From positions 28,739,666 to 28,803,665 of the forward strand of contig OX485807.1 of the NCBI GenBank assembly GCA_950295325.1: DNA of 64,000 nucleotides. The letters are read 5' to 3'. How positions within the stretch are numbered: the stretch's first letter is position 1; every line of letters starts with the position of its first letter. Origin of the DNA: Polytrichum commune (lineage: Eukaryota > Streptophyta > Polytrichopsida > Polytrichales > Polytrichaceae). Shown piece after piece: positions 22,372-33,900 of the stretch. The position numbers and the translations under genes were made by a program. Below the pieces are notes generated by a model. The model saw only the letters and a list, made by a program, of their open reading frames with translations. It searched no databases and had not been told where the DNA came from.

Positions 22372-24510
22372 ATGTCGGTGCAGGCGGGGGTAAGCGATGT
22401 GGCGATCTCCGTGCGGGAAAAATTGCGGGGGAAGATCGGGCAAACGAAGGTGAAGCGATATTGGCCAGGGAAAGCGCCAGAATGGGCGGAGGAGGTGGAA
22501 GAGGAGACGGAGGTGAAGCCGTCGCGAGCAGCCGCGGCCTCGCGGCAAGCGCAGTTGGAGAAGGCGTTTATGCTGCGCGATGAGTCGGAGTTTCCTCGCA
22601 AGGATGACCCTCGGTTGAGGAGGTTGGAAGAGAACAAACGGGACAGAGACGAGGCCGTCGCAAGACACAGGCAGATCAGGCAGGCGGAAATTGTGTCCAC
22701 ACGGGAAGAGGAGAAAGCAGCCCAGGAGTTAGCGGAGCAGGAAGAAGATGAGGATGATGAGGCCATTATGGAGAGGCGGCTGCGCAATAAGGAGAGGCTA
22801 TTGCAGCGGCAGAGGGAAGAAGAGGCGGCTCTGGAGGAAGAATTAGAGGAGGAGGATGAGGATGACGATGAGTCCGAGTACGAGACGGATTCGGAGGAGG
22901 AGGTTGGGGGCATTGCTATGGTTAAACCTGTGTTTGTACCCAAATCAGAGCGTGATACTATAGCTGAGAGGGAGAAGCTTGAAGCTGAGGAAGAGGCATT
23001 CAAGAATGCCATGAAGAAGAAGCTAGAGGAGAGGAAAGTGGAAACTAAGCAGTTGGTTGTGGAAGAGATTAGAAAGGAGGAGGAGATAGAGAAGAGCAAG
23101 GATGCTGAGGGTGATGGAGGGGAGATTGACACGGATGATGAAACGAACGAGGCGGAGGAATATGAGACCTGGAAAGCAAGGGAGATCGCTCGAATTAAGA
23201 GAGATAGAGACGATCGCGATAAATTGATAAAGGAGAGAGAAGAGGTGGAGAAGTTGAGGAACATGACGGAGGAGGAGAGAAGGGAATGGGAGAGAAAGAA
23301 TCCGAAACCGTTGGCATTGAATAAGAAGAAATGGAAATTTATGCAAAAGTACTACCATAAGGGTGCTTTCTTCCAAACCGAGTCAGATGACAGGGATGGT
23401 GCAGGTGGGGATGACATATTTCGGAGGGACTTCTCTGCTCCCACAGGAGAAGATAAAATGGACAAGACTATATTGCCAAAGGTTATGCAAGTCAAGCATT
23501 TCGGACGCAGTGGTCGGACCAAGTGGACCCATTTGGTTGCTGAGGATACGACTGATTGGAACAATCCGTACGTCTTCCTAGCCTGCTTTCTCCTTTTAGC
23601 TGATTTCTGTGGACATTTGACACTACTGCAAGTCCTTGGATAAAACTCCGCTGCCACTTATTTTGGTCATATATATATAGCTCAGGTCAATACATACATG
23701 GTATTTGTTTTTGCAAGTTGTTTGACGTAGGGAACTGAGATGAAGATTTGGGAAGCAGATCAATCATGCTCAATGGCTAAGCAGTCATGGAATTTGAAGC
23801 CAGGATAGGGATGGTCCTAACGCAAGAAACAGACATGACTATTAGCTGATGAATATGCATCCTATGTCTGGATACCAATGAATTTAATAGCCATCGCAAT
23901 TGGAACATCAACAGAACGAATTTATTTCTATTGAATTGGTATTAGTGTACTAGGATCAAGGAAACAATTTTGTAGGTGAAAAACCAGATAACGCCCCTGC
24001 AATCATCAGATTGGGCAATGAACCAATTTCTCTAATCCTGTAGCATGAAGAATAACCTTCCTGGTTCTTAGACATTCTTGATTTATCGCAAGCTGGTGCA
24101 CAGGTTGTCCTCTCCTATTAATCACATTATAAACTACATTGTGATCCAACCACTATGATGTTGATTATGTTAGTTAGATATCTGATATTGGTTTCTGTGG
24201 ATTGTCACCCACGGAGGATCAATTACCATGAACTCTATGCATAAAGAGGTTCCTTGTTCAATATCAGTATATGAGTGTAGGAGGTTGTCTGCAATTGGTG
24301 TTTCCCTCCCAGTGTTTTTGCTGCTCAAAGAGTTTGATCAGGATTTCTTAACCCTGTCACCCTTTCCTGACGTGAAATTTGGCATGTGACTGCAGATGGA
24401 CATACAATGATCCTCTACGAGCCAAGTACAACAACAAGATGGCGGGCATGAATCGGCCTATAGCAAAACCAGCAGGCAGCAAGAAGCTCAAGGATTGGGA
24501 GAATCCCTAG
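22372..24510 (+). CDS. MFAP1: MFAP1 family protein, spliceosome component
   Basis: The human homologue, despite its name (microfibrillar-associated protein 1), is a nuclear spliceosomal B-complex protein that works with PRP38. Coding exons are 22372-23567 and 24396-24510. The CCA proline codon 399 is split as CC|A across a GT-AG intron (GTACGT donor, CTGCAG acceptor). Product 436 aa, close to human MFAP1 (about 439). Acidic tracts lie at residues 125-130 and 158-177. The conserved C-terminal half includes [11 protein letters not shown] (186-196), [13 protein letters not shown] (322-334) and [15 protein letters not shown] (374-388). Exon 2 supplies [17 protein letters not shown] and the end KKLKDWENP. 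The start is the first ATG of the frame and gives the family N-terminus with [11 protein letters not shown] at 27-37. The gene converges with the coiled-coil gene downstream. Confidence 0.96.
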
Positions 24511-26380
24511 ATCCTTTTTGTAAAATCATTTTAGTTGCAGCTCTCACAGATGAGGACTTGCATAACTTTGTAAGTATTGGTAGGGAATGTCATGAGGGTG
24601 TCCTTCACAGTCCTATTCACTCAAGTCTCTGCCTCCAAACGCCTTTTGACCTCCTGTATACTTTCTTTGACAGCATCTTCATGGTAATTTGTTCTGACTT
24701 CTCTTGAAGGGTGATGGTTTATCGTGCTTGCCATGCATAATTGTGCTTGCACAATGGGTGTACCTATTATAATTTGGATGTCCTCTTCATGTTATCTATA
24801 TTCTCTGCTTCTGTCAGGTGCTTTGACTTAATGTTAATGTCATTCTGCACAGGCAAAACGCTTGACTTCTGGTATGAATAACTGACTGAGTTCAACTTTT
24901 GGTTTTTGTGTTTTGGAATTCTGTCATGAAATGTCACTGTACCTTAGGAAGTCTTGGGTAATCTCCAGCTTGTGACTTGGTGCTCCCCCTTCTGGAGTGT
25001 ATGCTACCTACACATGGACAATTCTAGTTGGACTGCATGGAGCACTCAACCTCAAAATTGCTGTGAGGGCAGATTGCTGAGTGTTTTTGAAACTTGGATT
25101 CTTTGTCATTTAATTGCTTGAGGAGCCGTTATGATTACCTGTCCCATGTATATGAAAACTTTATGTGCCGCTTGTTGATTCTATTTATGTTGGGTTTCCC
25201 TTGCCTCATCACAAAACTTTCTGCTAAATTTCCTGTTAGTTGGCAAAAATTGAAGGATCAGATGAGAACTTAAGTTTACGCTGACTAACTGCACAAAGGC
25301 TGGTTGTATGAAGGCCAAAATCATGATGAAAGATCAAAGTGAAATTGATCGTAGACTACCTAACTTAAGGTCCCACACACCACAAAGGTGGGAAAGTGCG
25401 AGGATATGTTTAAGCATTCTAAAGGTAGAGGGTGCTATAACCAGGGCTGATTTTTCACAAAGTTTTTGCCTGTCCACGTCCAAAAACCTTGAATTGAAAG
25501 GCAAAAAAAATTGTAACCCGTCCCAACACCGGTAATTTCTAAACCAACCCATCCATGGAAAGGTTAAAGAAAAAACAACCCGTCCCAAAACCGGTTTGAA
25601 AATGAAAAATACCCGTCCTGCAAGAGGTATATCTCTATCACATGACGTCAAAATTTGATGAACTCTAGTGCATTAGCCTCCTTATACATTTGCTAATTTC
25701 TTGAATTATTTGTTGAAATAATTCATTCATGTTAAGAGTCCCGAGTGCTCAAAATGTCCGGTATAGGCGCTTCTACCTTACCTTAACGGAATGAAGAATG
25801 CTATGCAGCCGTCAATTCAATAATCTAAGGCATTGATTTAAGAGAATTGTCTCCCATTCACGTCGGTGCATGAACACCGATGTTGCGTTTTCTTTTAGTT
25901 TCTATTTCAGGCATCAATTCGCTCCTGTTACTGCTAAATTTGTAGATTCTTGTTCCGAATTTGAGTATTCTGGAGAATTGGTGATTGCTTGGATCTGCAA
26001 ACTCAGCGAATTACTACTTCTAGTTATTGAACTGCAGTTGCTTTTGCAAGGTCTCTCTATCTTTATTGGTTCAAGATTTGTCAACTTAGAACAGGAAGAA
26101 AGTGGATGCTTATGAGGAGCTCACCCCTGAATGCGTGGGCAGAAATTGGACAGACCAAGGCGAAATCGAGTGCACGACCAGTTGAAGTGCATGGAATACA
26201 TGTCAACAGGTGAAAAATGGACTTCATTGCTTTCACTGCCCTCGGGAATTCACGGAATGGGAGCAATGCAATCTCATCTTCGTAAATGCCAATCTGAGAA
26301 TGAAATTGGAGCGCTAATTGTCTCTATATCTGCACATTTTTAGTATACCGTCGGTGGAGAGAATATGAACCAGTAACTGG
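24511..26380. other. MFAP1 3' UTR and intergenic DNA
   Basis: No gene was recognised. A small cluster of ACCCGTCC repeats with CCGGT lies at 25510-25620. Short frames show no domains. Confidence 0.5.
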
Positions 26381-26383
26381 CGT

Positions 26384-26808
26384 GCAATTATTACGCAAGG
26401 CTACAAAGAAATCAAGAAATGATCATCAAGAAACCCCTAAGTGGCCGTGTTCCAATCTTCTAGGCTTGCGCATCATGTCCATGCCCTTGTCACCTCTGTT
26501 TGTGTGTCACTCTCTACATTTGGTATTTATTTTTGCAGATAACGCACTCAGTTGTACAGATGCAACTTGCAAGTGGATAGCATCTTGTGCTGTAGAGCTG
26601 ATTGTCTCTCCACTAACCTGACACTCGAAGTCATTTACGCATTTTAGTATACAAATTGAAGCAATATTGGCGTGTAATGCAGTCTTACGCAAGAAAAATC
26701 AAAGAAACGATCATCGAGAAACCCTAGGTGGCCGTGTTCCAATCTTCTAAGGTTGCGCATCAAGACCATGGCCTTGTCACCTCTGTATATGTATCACTCT
26801 CTACATTG
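26384..26808 (+). repeat. Direct duplication of about 130 bp, copies 26384-26520 and 26680-26808
   Basis: Both copies contain TTACGCAAG, AAGAAA-GATCATC-AGAAACC, GTGGCCGTGTTCCAATCTTC and CCTTGTCACCTCTGT...CACTCTCTACATT in the same order, about 295 bases apart. A short unrelated spacer separates them. There is no coding evidence. Confidence 0.8.
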
Positions 26809-26809
26809 A

Positions 26810-27995
26810 TAATCATGTATTTTGATATTTTCTCTCCAATTTGTGACATAAAGAGTATTTGAAACTTGATATTTATATGTGACGCTCGTGATACATAGGC
26901 AAGCATATTCTAGTAGGTAAGATTTAATTCATTTGGTTGCTTTTCAGATTCCTTGGATAAATGGTGATGCTTTGAAGCGACTTTCTTGTTTGAGGCACTA
27001 ATAGACAGATGAGCAACTGAAAATTGAACTGTATTTTAGAAGTGGAAACAGAGATCCAGATTCTAAATCAGAAAGCTCAAATAGCACGGGAGAAGTATAC
27101 ATGCAGTTGTAGCAAACGAGCTGGAGACTCGGAAAGTAATTGTTGTAACTAATGGTGGCGAGAAATTGCTCGAACGCAAATCTTTGCAAGCTGATGTTGA
27201 CATTCCACTTATAAAGCACTCAATTGCCCTACAAACAGATTACATCGAAGCAGATCAGGAGCAGAGTTTATATTTAGCAAGCTATTCATAACCTGCCTAA
27301 CACCTAGACTATGGAAGTCAGGTTCTTGTCCTTTCTGAACCAGATTCATGCTTCATGGAGATGAGAACAGACCTCTCTTGATGGTCACACCGTTGGGTCA
27401 GAACGATGACAAAGGAATATAAGAAACACAGTCATGGAGTCATTGCTCGCGAGTGAGTTCTCTTTTTGTACTTTCCGACCTACTCGCATGAAAACCAGGT
27501 GAGATTAAGGCAACATTCCCCATGTAGACAATTATGTGACAACGTGCAAATGCAAATGCAACCAAGACGCTTCATGAGAGTAGAGCAATTATTATGGATT
27601 CTAGTTTAGGGTTTAGGGTTCAAGGTGTTGAGAGTAGGGTAGCTGTGAAGATAGCAGTGAAGAGATGCCAAGTCTAACTAGTAGAAGGAATGGGAAAAGT
27701 AGAACACAACTTGTTACACTGGGTTCTCGCCACAAAAAAATTGAAATGCCAATGGGGCTGTACACACAACCTTCTCAAATTTACTGTGTTGCATGTGAAA
27801 GTGAGAAATATTAAACAAGACTTTGTCACTTTGGTCACTTCTCAATACTAAGATGGGTAAGCTATGAAAGTGTCACCTCTAGCCCGAGCGGCCCAAGGTC
27901 CAAGGACCTGCTGCAGAGCAAAAGCCAAACATATAAAAGTTCTGTTTTGACAAGTTCTAAGAAATTCTAGTCCTGAGCCTAAGAGAGTTCATACT
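26810..27995. other. Spacer and probable 3' UTR of the minus-strand coiled-coil gene
   Basis: No gene was recognised. TTTAGGGTTTAGGGTT at 27605-27620 is a two-unit plant-telomere-like string. The right end is presumably 3' UTR of the neighbouring gene. Confidence 0.45.
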
Positions 27996-30900
27996 TCACA
28001 AAGAATCAGTGATGGTGCGCCTTAGCCTGGATACTGGGACTTGCTCTGGTGTGTTGGGCAGACATACTGCTTCGAATTGAACCGTGTCTGCCGTCGTCAT
28101 GAAAGGTGAGTTTCCATCAACATCTGCTAGCACCCTGAATTTGTCATTGATGAGTCGGGATTTCATTGTAGGCTCATTGTCTTTCTTTGGGAGATGAGAT
28201 GCTAGAGTCACTTGCAAGTTTACCGCCTGCTTCTCTAGTCCTGTGTTTTGGATTTGCAGTCTGTTCACTTCGTTCTGCAACGCTTGGCTTTTTTTCAGCA
28301 GTGATCTACAAAGTTCAGTACATTGAGCCACCTGCTCTTGGCTGACAACCTGTTCAGTAACTTCAGTGATCTCACCGTCTCCAGCTACCGATGTTTGCAA
28401 TCCTCCACCATCTCCTCTTCGGACGTGCTCGAGCTTGCTCACCAAAAACTTCAGTGATGACAGCTCTTGTTTCAGATGGTCAACAGCTACATTTCGTGCT
28501 GGGACCTCATATAGTTCAGTTTTGAGGTCATCGACGACATGTTCACTTTGGGACCCAAAGGAGAAAGATTCACCCAGGTTTGTGATGCTACTCCTTACCT
28601 CCCGTGTGCAATCTGCAGTGTCACAAAGTGCCATACTATTTGGCACTGAGGGGGGATCTAATTCTTTCACCATGTATCTGGTAGAGCTGAGTTCCTCACC
28701 TGCAAGTAGTCGGTGAGTGGTCAGGTGTAATTTCTCTTGCAGCTCCTGCTGGCTGGCACGAGTAGTTTCTAATTGACTAAGTATCTGTGACATCATCTCT
28801 TTTCTAGCCAAGGTCTCTTCTTGTAGTAAGTCGAGCTTTGACTTCAACTGCTCACTAAGCTTCTGTAATGATACTTCATTCTCTTTTTGAGAAAGCAACT
28901 GCATGGACATCACATTTATGGTGTTAGCGGCACTATCTATTTCCGCCTTCAACGACTCTGTGGATGTAGCGTATTCTACAGCTCTTCCCCTCAATTCTTG
29001 TAATTCAATTTGAGCCTCTGTGAATGAGCTTTTTAGATGTTGGAGGATGAGTTCGCCTTCTTTCGCTTTCCTCTTCCACTCACACAATTGTGCCTCCAAG
29101 GAAATGATCACATTGCTAAGTTCTTGCTTCTCTAACTTGCCTTCTTTAGTGGAAACATCAACTCTGTTGTCAAGAGACACAGTGTTGGAGTTTACATCGT
29201 CGCCTTTTTGCTGCATTTTAGTGGATGTTGAAGTTTGTGAGCTCGTCATCTCCAGGCACAATGACTCCACCTTCTCCGCTTTCACCTTCCACTCAGAGAG
29301 CTCGTCTCTCAAAGCACGTACTGACTCGCAAAGCTCAAGTTTCTCTGATCTACTTTCTTCAAGAGTACGATCCAATTTATTTTTCAGATCATCAATGACC
29401 GCGGAAGCAGCTATTGCTTTCTCTTTCCACTCTAGCAGCTCGGATTGTGATTTTGTTAATAAATCCTCTAGCTGCTGTTGCAGTGGGTTTTGTGCCTTAT
29501 TTTTCCACTCAGAAAGCTCTGCTTCTAGTACAGTGATAGAGGTGCAAAGTTGCTGGATCTCGTAGCTACTTTCTCCTATAGTACAGTCGAGTTCTTCATT
29601 TAAAGCTTGGGAATCCGAAGCGGCCGCGGCTGCTTTCTCCTCCAAATCCAGGATGGTCCTCTCCAACTGTAGTTGCACAGACACCCCCTCTTGAGCTCTG
29701 GCTTTCCAATCACAAACCTCTGCTTCTAACTTGTGTATCAAGTTGCACAGGTTCTCATTTTCTGATTTGTTGTCTTCGGGTATGTAATCCACTCCTCCCT
29801 CGAGTGACTTAGTTGCAAAAGCAACTGCTGCAGCTCTTTCTTTCCAGTCTTGAAGCTCTGTTTGTGTTTCGACAAGAGCATTTTTGAGTTGTATCTGCAA
29901 AGATTCACTTTCCTTAGTTTTGTCCTTCCAGGTCTGCACAGAGGCTCTGAGAGCTATAATCGAGTCACGATGTTCTTGCTTTTCCTGGAGACCCTCTTCA
30001 TATGTAAAATCCAGCTCTTCCATGAGTGATTTGGAGGTCAGTCCTCCAACAACAGCTTTTCCCTTCCACTCTTTCAACTCTGACTGCAGATTCTCCAGCC
30101 GAATTTGTAAGGACTCCGCTCCTTGAGCTCGACTTTGCCACTCACAAAGCCCTGCTTCCAATTCACTGATTGAGTTGCAGAGTTCTTCTTTCTCAAGTTT
30201 ACCTTCTTCAATCACACAATCCAATTCTTCTCTCAAAGACTCTGTGGCCATAGTAACAGCTGCTGCTTTTTGTTTCCATTCTTGAAGCTCGGATTGCGTC
30301 ACGAGTAGAAGACCTTTAAGGTGCATTTGCGCCAGGTCCCCTTCTTGCGCTTTCAGTTTCCACTCATTAAGTTGTAGTTGCAGAAGACCAAAGGAGTCAT
30401 TGGTCTGCTGCATTTCTGATTGACCTTCATCAATCACATTGACCAATTCTTCTTGCAAGGACTCCACTGCAGTTGTGACTGCTGCGGCTCTTTGTATCCA
30501 TTTCTGCAGCTCTATGTGGGTTTCAGTCAGTTGATTTTCTAGCTGTACTTGTTTTTCCTGCAGCTTTTGTTGTAAAGACTCACCTTCTTGAGCCCTTCTT
30601 TTCCAAAGGTTGAGCTCTGCTTCCACCGCACCGCAAGATACATGGTCATCTTGTTTCTCTGGAACTCCTTGTGTCTTTTCTGCCTTCTCTCTCCACATCA
30701 CAGCCTCCCTCTGCACATCCTCCACAACCTTCTCAAGCTCTGCCTTCACTAATGTCGCTTCATTATAAGCAATCTCTGCTTTTTCTTTCCACTCTGCAAG
30801 CTCCATCTGAACCTCCTTCATGACATTCTCATATGCAACTCTAAGAGATGTACACTCCTCTGCCGCATCTGCTGCTATAACCTTCCAGTCCTTCAACTCT

Positions 30901-33900
30901 GCTTGAACCTCAATAAGCTGAGTCGTCTTTCTTCTAACCTCGTGATTTTCCTCGACCTCAGCTTGTAACTCCTTCACTTTTTTCTCCAATTCCACTTTCA
31001 CAAGCCTTCCATCCTCAGCAATACATGCAGCACTCTTCTTCCATGCCTCTACTTCCAATTGTAGCTCCTTGACTGTGCTCTCTAATTGTTGCCTCCTCTG
31101 CATTTCCTGATTGTTAGCACTACCTGCTCTTTTCTCCCCCTCTCCTCTCTCATATTGCAAGGGCATGTTACCCTCCGAAGCTCCTTGCCTCCAGTCCATT
31201 AGACCAAACTCAGATGATTGTGACAAACAGTCCAGTTCATCCTCTTTCACGTTTGTCCCCAATTCTGGATTCGACTCGGCACTCCAGACCTCTAACTCAT
31301 CCTCTAATTTGTCCAACGTATCAAGAAGTTCTAGCTTCACATTATTACCTTCTTCCTCAGCTGATGCTGCCACCTTCTTCCATCTTTCGACCAAATCTTC
31401 CAGCTCTGCCACATGGCAATGAAGCCTTTCTATTTGTACACGAGCCTCGTCCGAAGTGCTCACAGATTTCTCCTCCAACCTCTTTTGTTGCATTTCCAAA
31501 TCCTTGACAGAGGTCTCAAACTGCAGTCGTAAGCTCTCTAATTCCTCAGCTGAACAGCACGCCTTTTGCTTCCACTCCCACAGCTCCATCTTCAAGTCTC
31601 TGTTCTCCTCTTCAACAACCTGCAGAGACGCTCGCGATTTCAAAGATACTTCTTCGGTCTCCGTTGCCAGTTCTTTCCAATCTTGGGCCTCCTTTTGCAA
31701 CAACTTCACCTGTTTTGCAAAATCCTCTAGCTGTCTCCTGGCAACAATTCTCTGCCCTGCGGACATTGCTGAACGATCTTTCCATCCTTCAACTTCTACT
31801 TTGAATTTGGCTACGGTCCTCTCCAACTCTTCCTTAACAGATCCTGTTTCTTCGATTGCAGAGGCTGCCTTCCCTTTCCACATTGCCAGCTCTTCCTTTA
31901 TTTCAACAGCCTCCTCTTGCAAGGCCTGCACCAAACCTTCTAACCCAGGATTGTCATGCTTACCTAGATTAGGTGCTACCTTTTCATCAGATTTACATTC
32001 CTGAAATGCAACTTGGCTTCCTCTTCCTCTATGTGCCACCAACTCTGTCTTCAAAACTAAGAATTCGTCTCGGACGTCGTTTAATAAACTGTTCATCTCC
32101 AGCTTAAATGTTTGTCCTTCATCAGCTAAGGAAACCTTTTTATGTTCCCAATCTCCAACTAACTGTTGGATGGCCTGCATACAAAGTTCAAGCTCGAATT
32201 CCAGAGCCCGTTCACAAGCTTCTTTTTCCTCCCATTCTTTCAAATCTGCGTGCAACTTGCTGAGTGAGAAGGAAAATTCCTCTTTCATGTTGGCCATGGT
32301 CTCTGCCATGGCAGCTCCTTTCTCTTTCCATGCATCGAGTTCACTTTGAATGTCATTCCTGGCAGCTACATGATTCCCGACCCTTTGTGTCTCTGCCTCT
32401 AAACCTGCCTGAGCACTCTGCAAAGAGATTTGCAGTTGAGAAATCTGTTTCTGACTCTCCTCAAGATGACTTTCTTTCGCAAACGTGAATTCTTCTTTCA
32501 TGTTGTCCATGATCTCCACTAATGCAGCTCCTTTCTCCTTCCAACCATCAAGCTCATTTTGGATGTCAATCCTGGCAGCTAGATGATACCGAACTCTCTG
32601 CGTTTCTGCCTCTAAGTCTGCCTGGGCAGTTCGCAGAGATTCCTGCAGTTGAGAAATGTATTTCAGACTCTCTTCTTTCTCGCAGTCAAATTCCTCCTTC
32701 ATGTTGGCCATGACCTTTGCCATGGTATTGCCTTTCTCTTTCCAAGCATCAAGCTCACTTTGGATGTCCTTCATGGAAGCTACATGGTGATGAACTCTTT
32801 GCGTCTCTGCCTTAAGGTCTTCTTGAGCACGTTGCAAATCATCCTGCAGTCGACAAATGTGTTTCTGGCTCTCTTTAAGAAGAGTTTCTTTCTCAGTCGC
32901 AAATTCCGCTTTCATGTTGGCCGCAACAATTGTCAGGGCGCCTCCTTTTTCTTTCCAAGCATCAAGCTCACCCTGAATGGTATTCATGGCAGCCACATAA
33001 TAACAAACTCTTTGTGTCTCTGCCTCTAGGTCTGCCTGAGCACGCTGCAAAGAGTTTTGCAGTTGAACTATGTGTATCTGGCTCTCTTTAAGAAGACTTT
33101 CTTTCTCAAAGCAAAATTCGTCTTTCATGGTCGCCATGAGCTCTGCCATGGCAGCTCCTTTCTCCTTCCAAACATCAAGCTCACTTTGGATGGCATTCCT
33201 CGCAGCTACATGATAACAAACTTTCTGTGTCTCTGCCTCTAGGTTTACCTGAGCATGCTGCAAAGAGTTTTGTAAGTGAGCAATGTGTTTCTGGCTCTCT
33301 ACAAGAAGACTTTCCTTCTTGGACAAGTTTTGAGCAAGAATACGTCTTTCATCTTCCATAGTTGAAGAAACGTCATATCCTTCGTGATCTTGAGCTACGA
33401 GCAAACCAGACTGAGACTTTGAGGGCCAGTCGTCTTGCTCTTGCACTTCTTTAGACTTTATGCAGTGAGCACCTTCCAGCTCTTTTCTATTGAATTCTGT
33501 CGGCACATCATTGATTTCTGCATTCACTTTTCTCATCAGTTGTGTAACATCCTTCTGTTCATCACAGGAGATAGAGATCATTGTGTCCAAAATTTGCAAT
33601 TGTGTCGCGAGTTCCTCTTTGGTTGACTTCGACTCTTCCTGCAGGCTCTGCAGCTCCAAATGTAGACAACCAACACCTCGAGTCACTCTTTCAACCTCCC
33701 CCATAGTCTCATTAAACTCCCCCATCAATGACCGCATACGCTCTTTGATCCTGCCTTGCAATTGCTGCTGTTTTTGCAGTTTCTCTTCCAGAGGGGATAA
33801 TTGCAAGGCTTCATATCCAGAACATGCCCCCGAGAGAACTGACATCTTACCGAGATTATCCTTAATTTCGTTCGGTGATGTAAGCTTTCCGACAGCTTCA

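Noticed and set aside
22164-23264. 366-codon serine-rich frame antisense to MFAP1
   Set aside because: It is the complement of Glu/Lys-rich MFAP1 codons (GAG/GAA read as CTC/TTC); no independent signal.
27605-27620. Interstitial telomere
   Set aside because: Only about two TTTAGGG units; too short to mean more than chance or a telo-box-like string.
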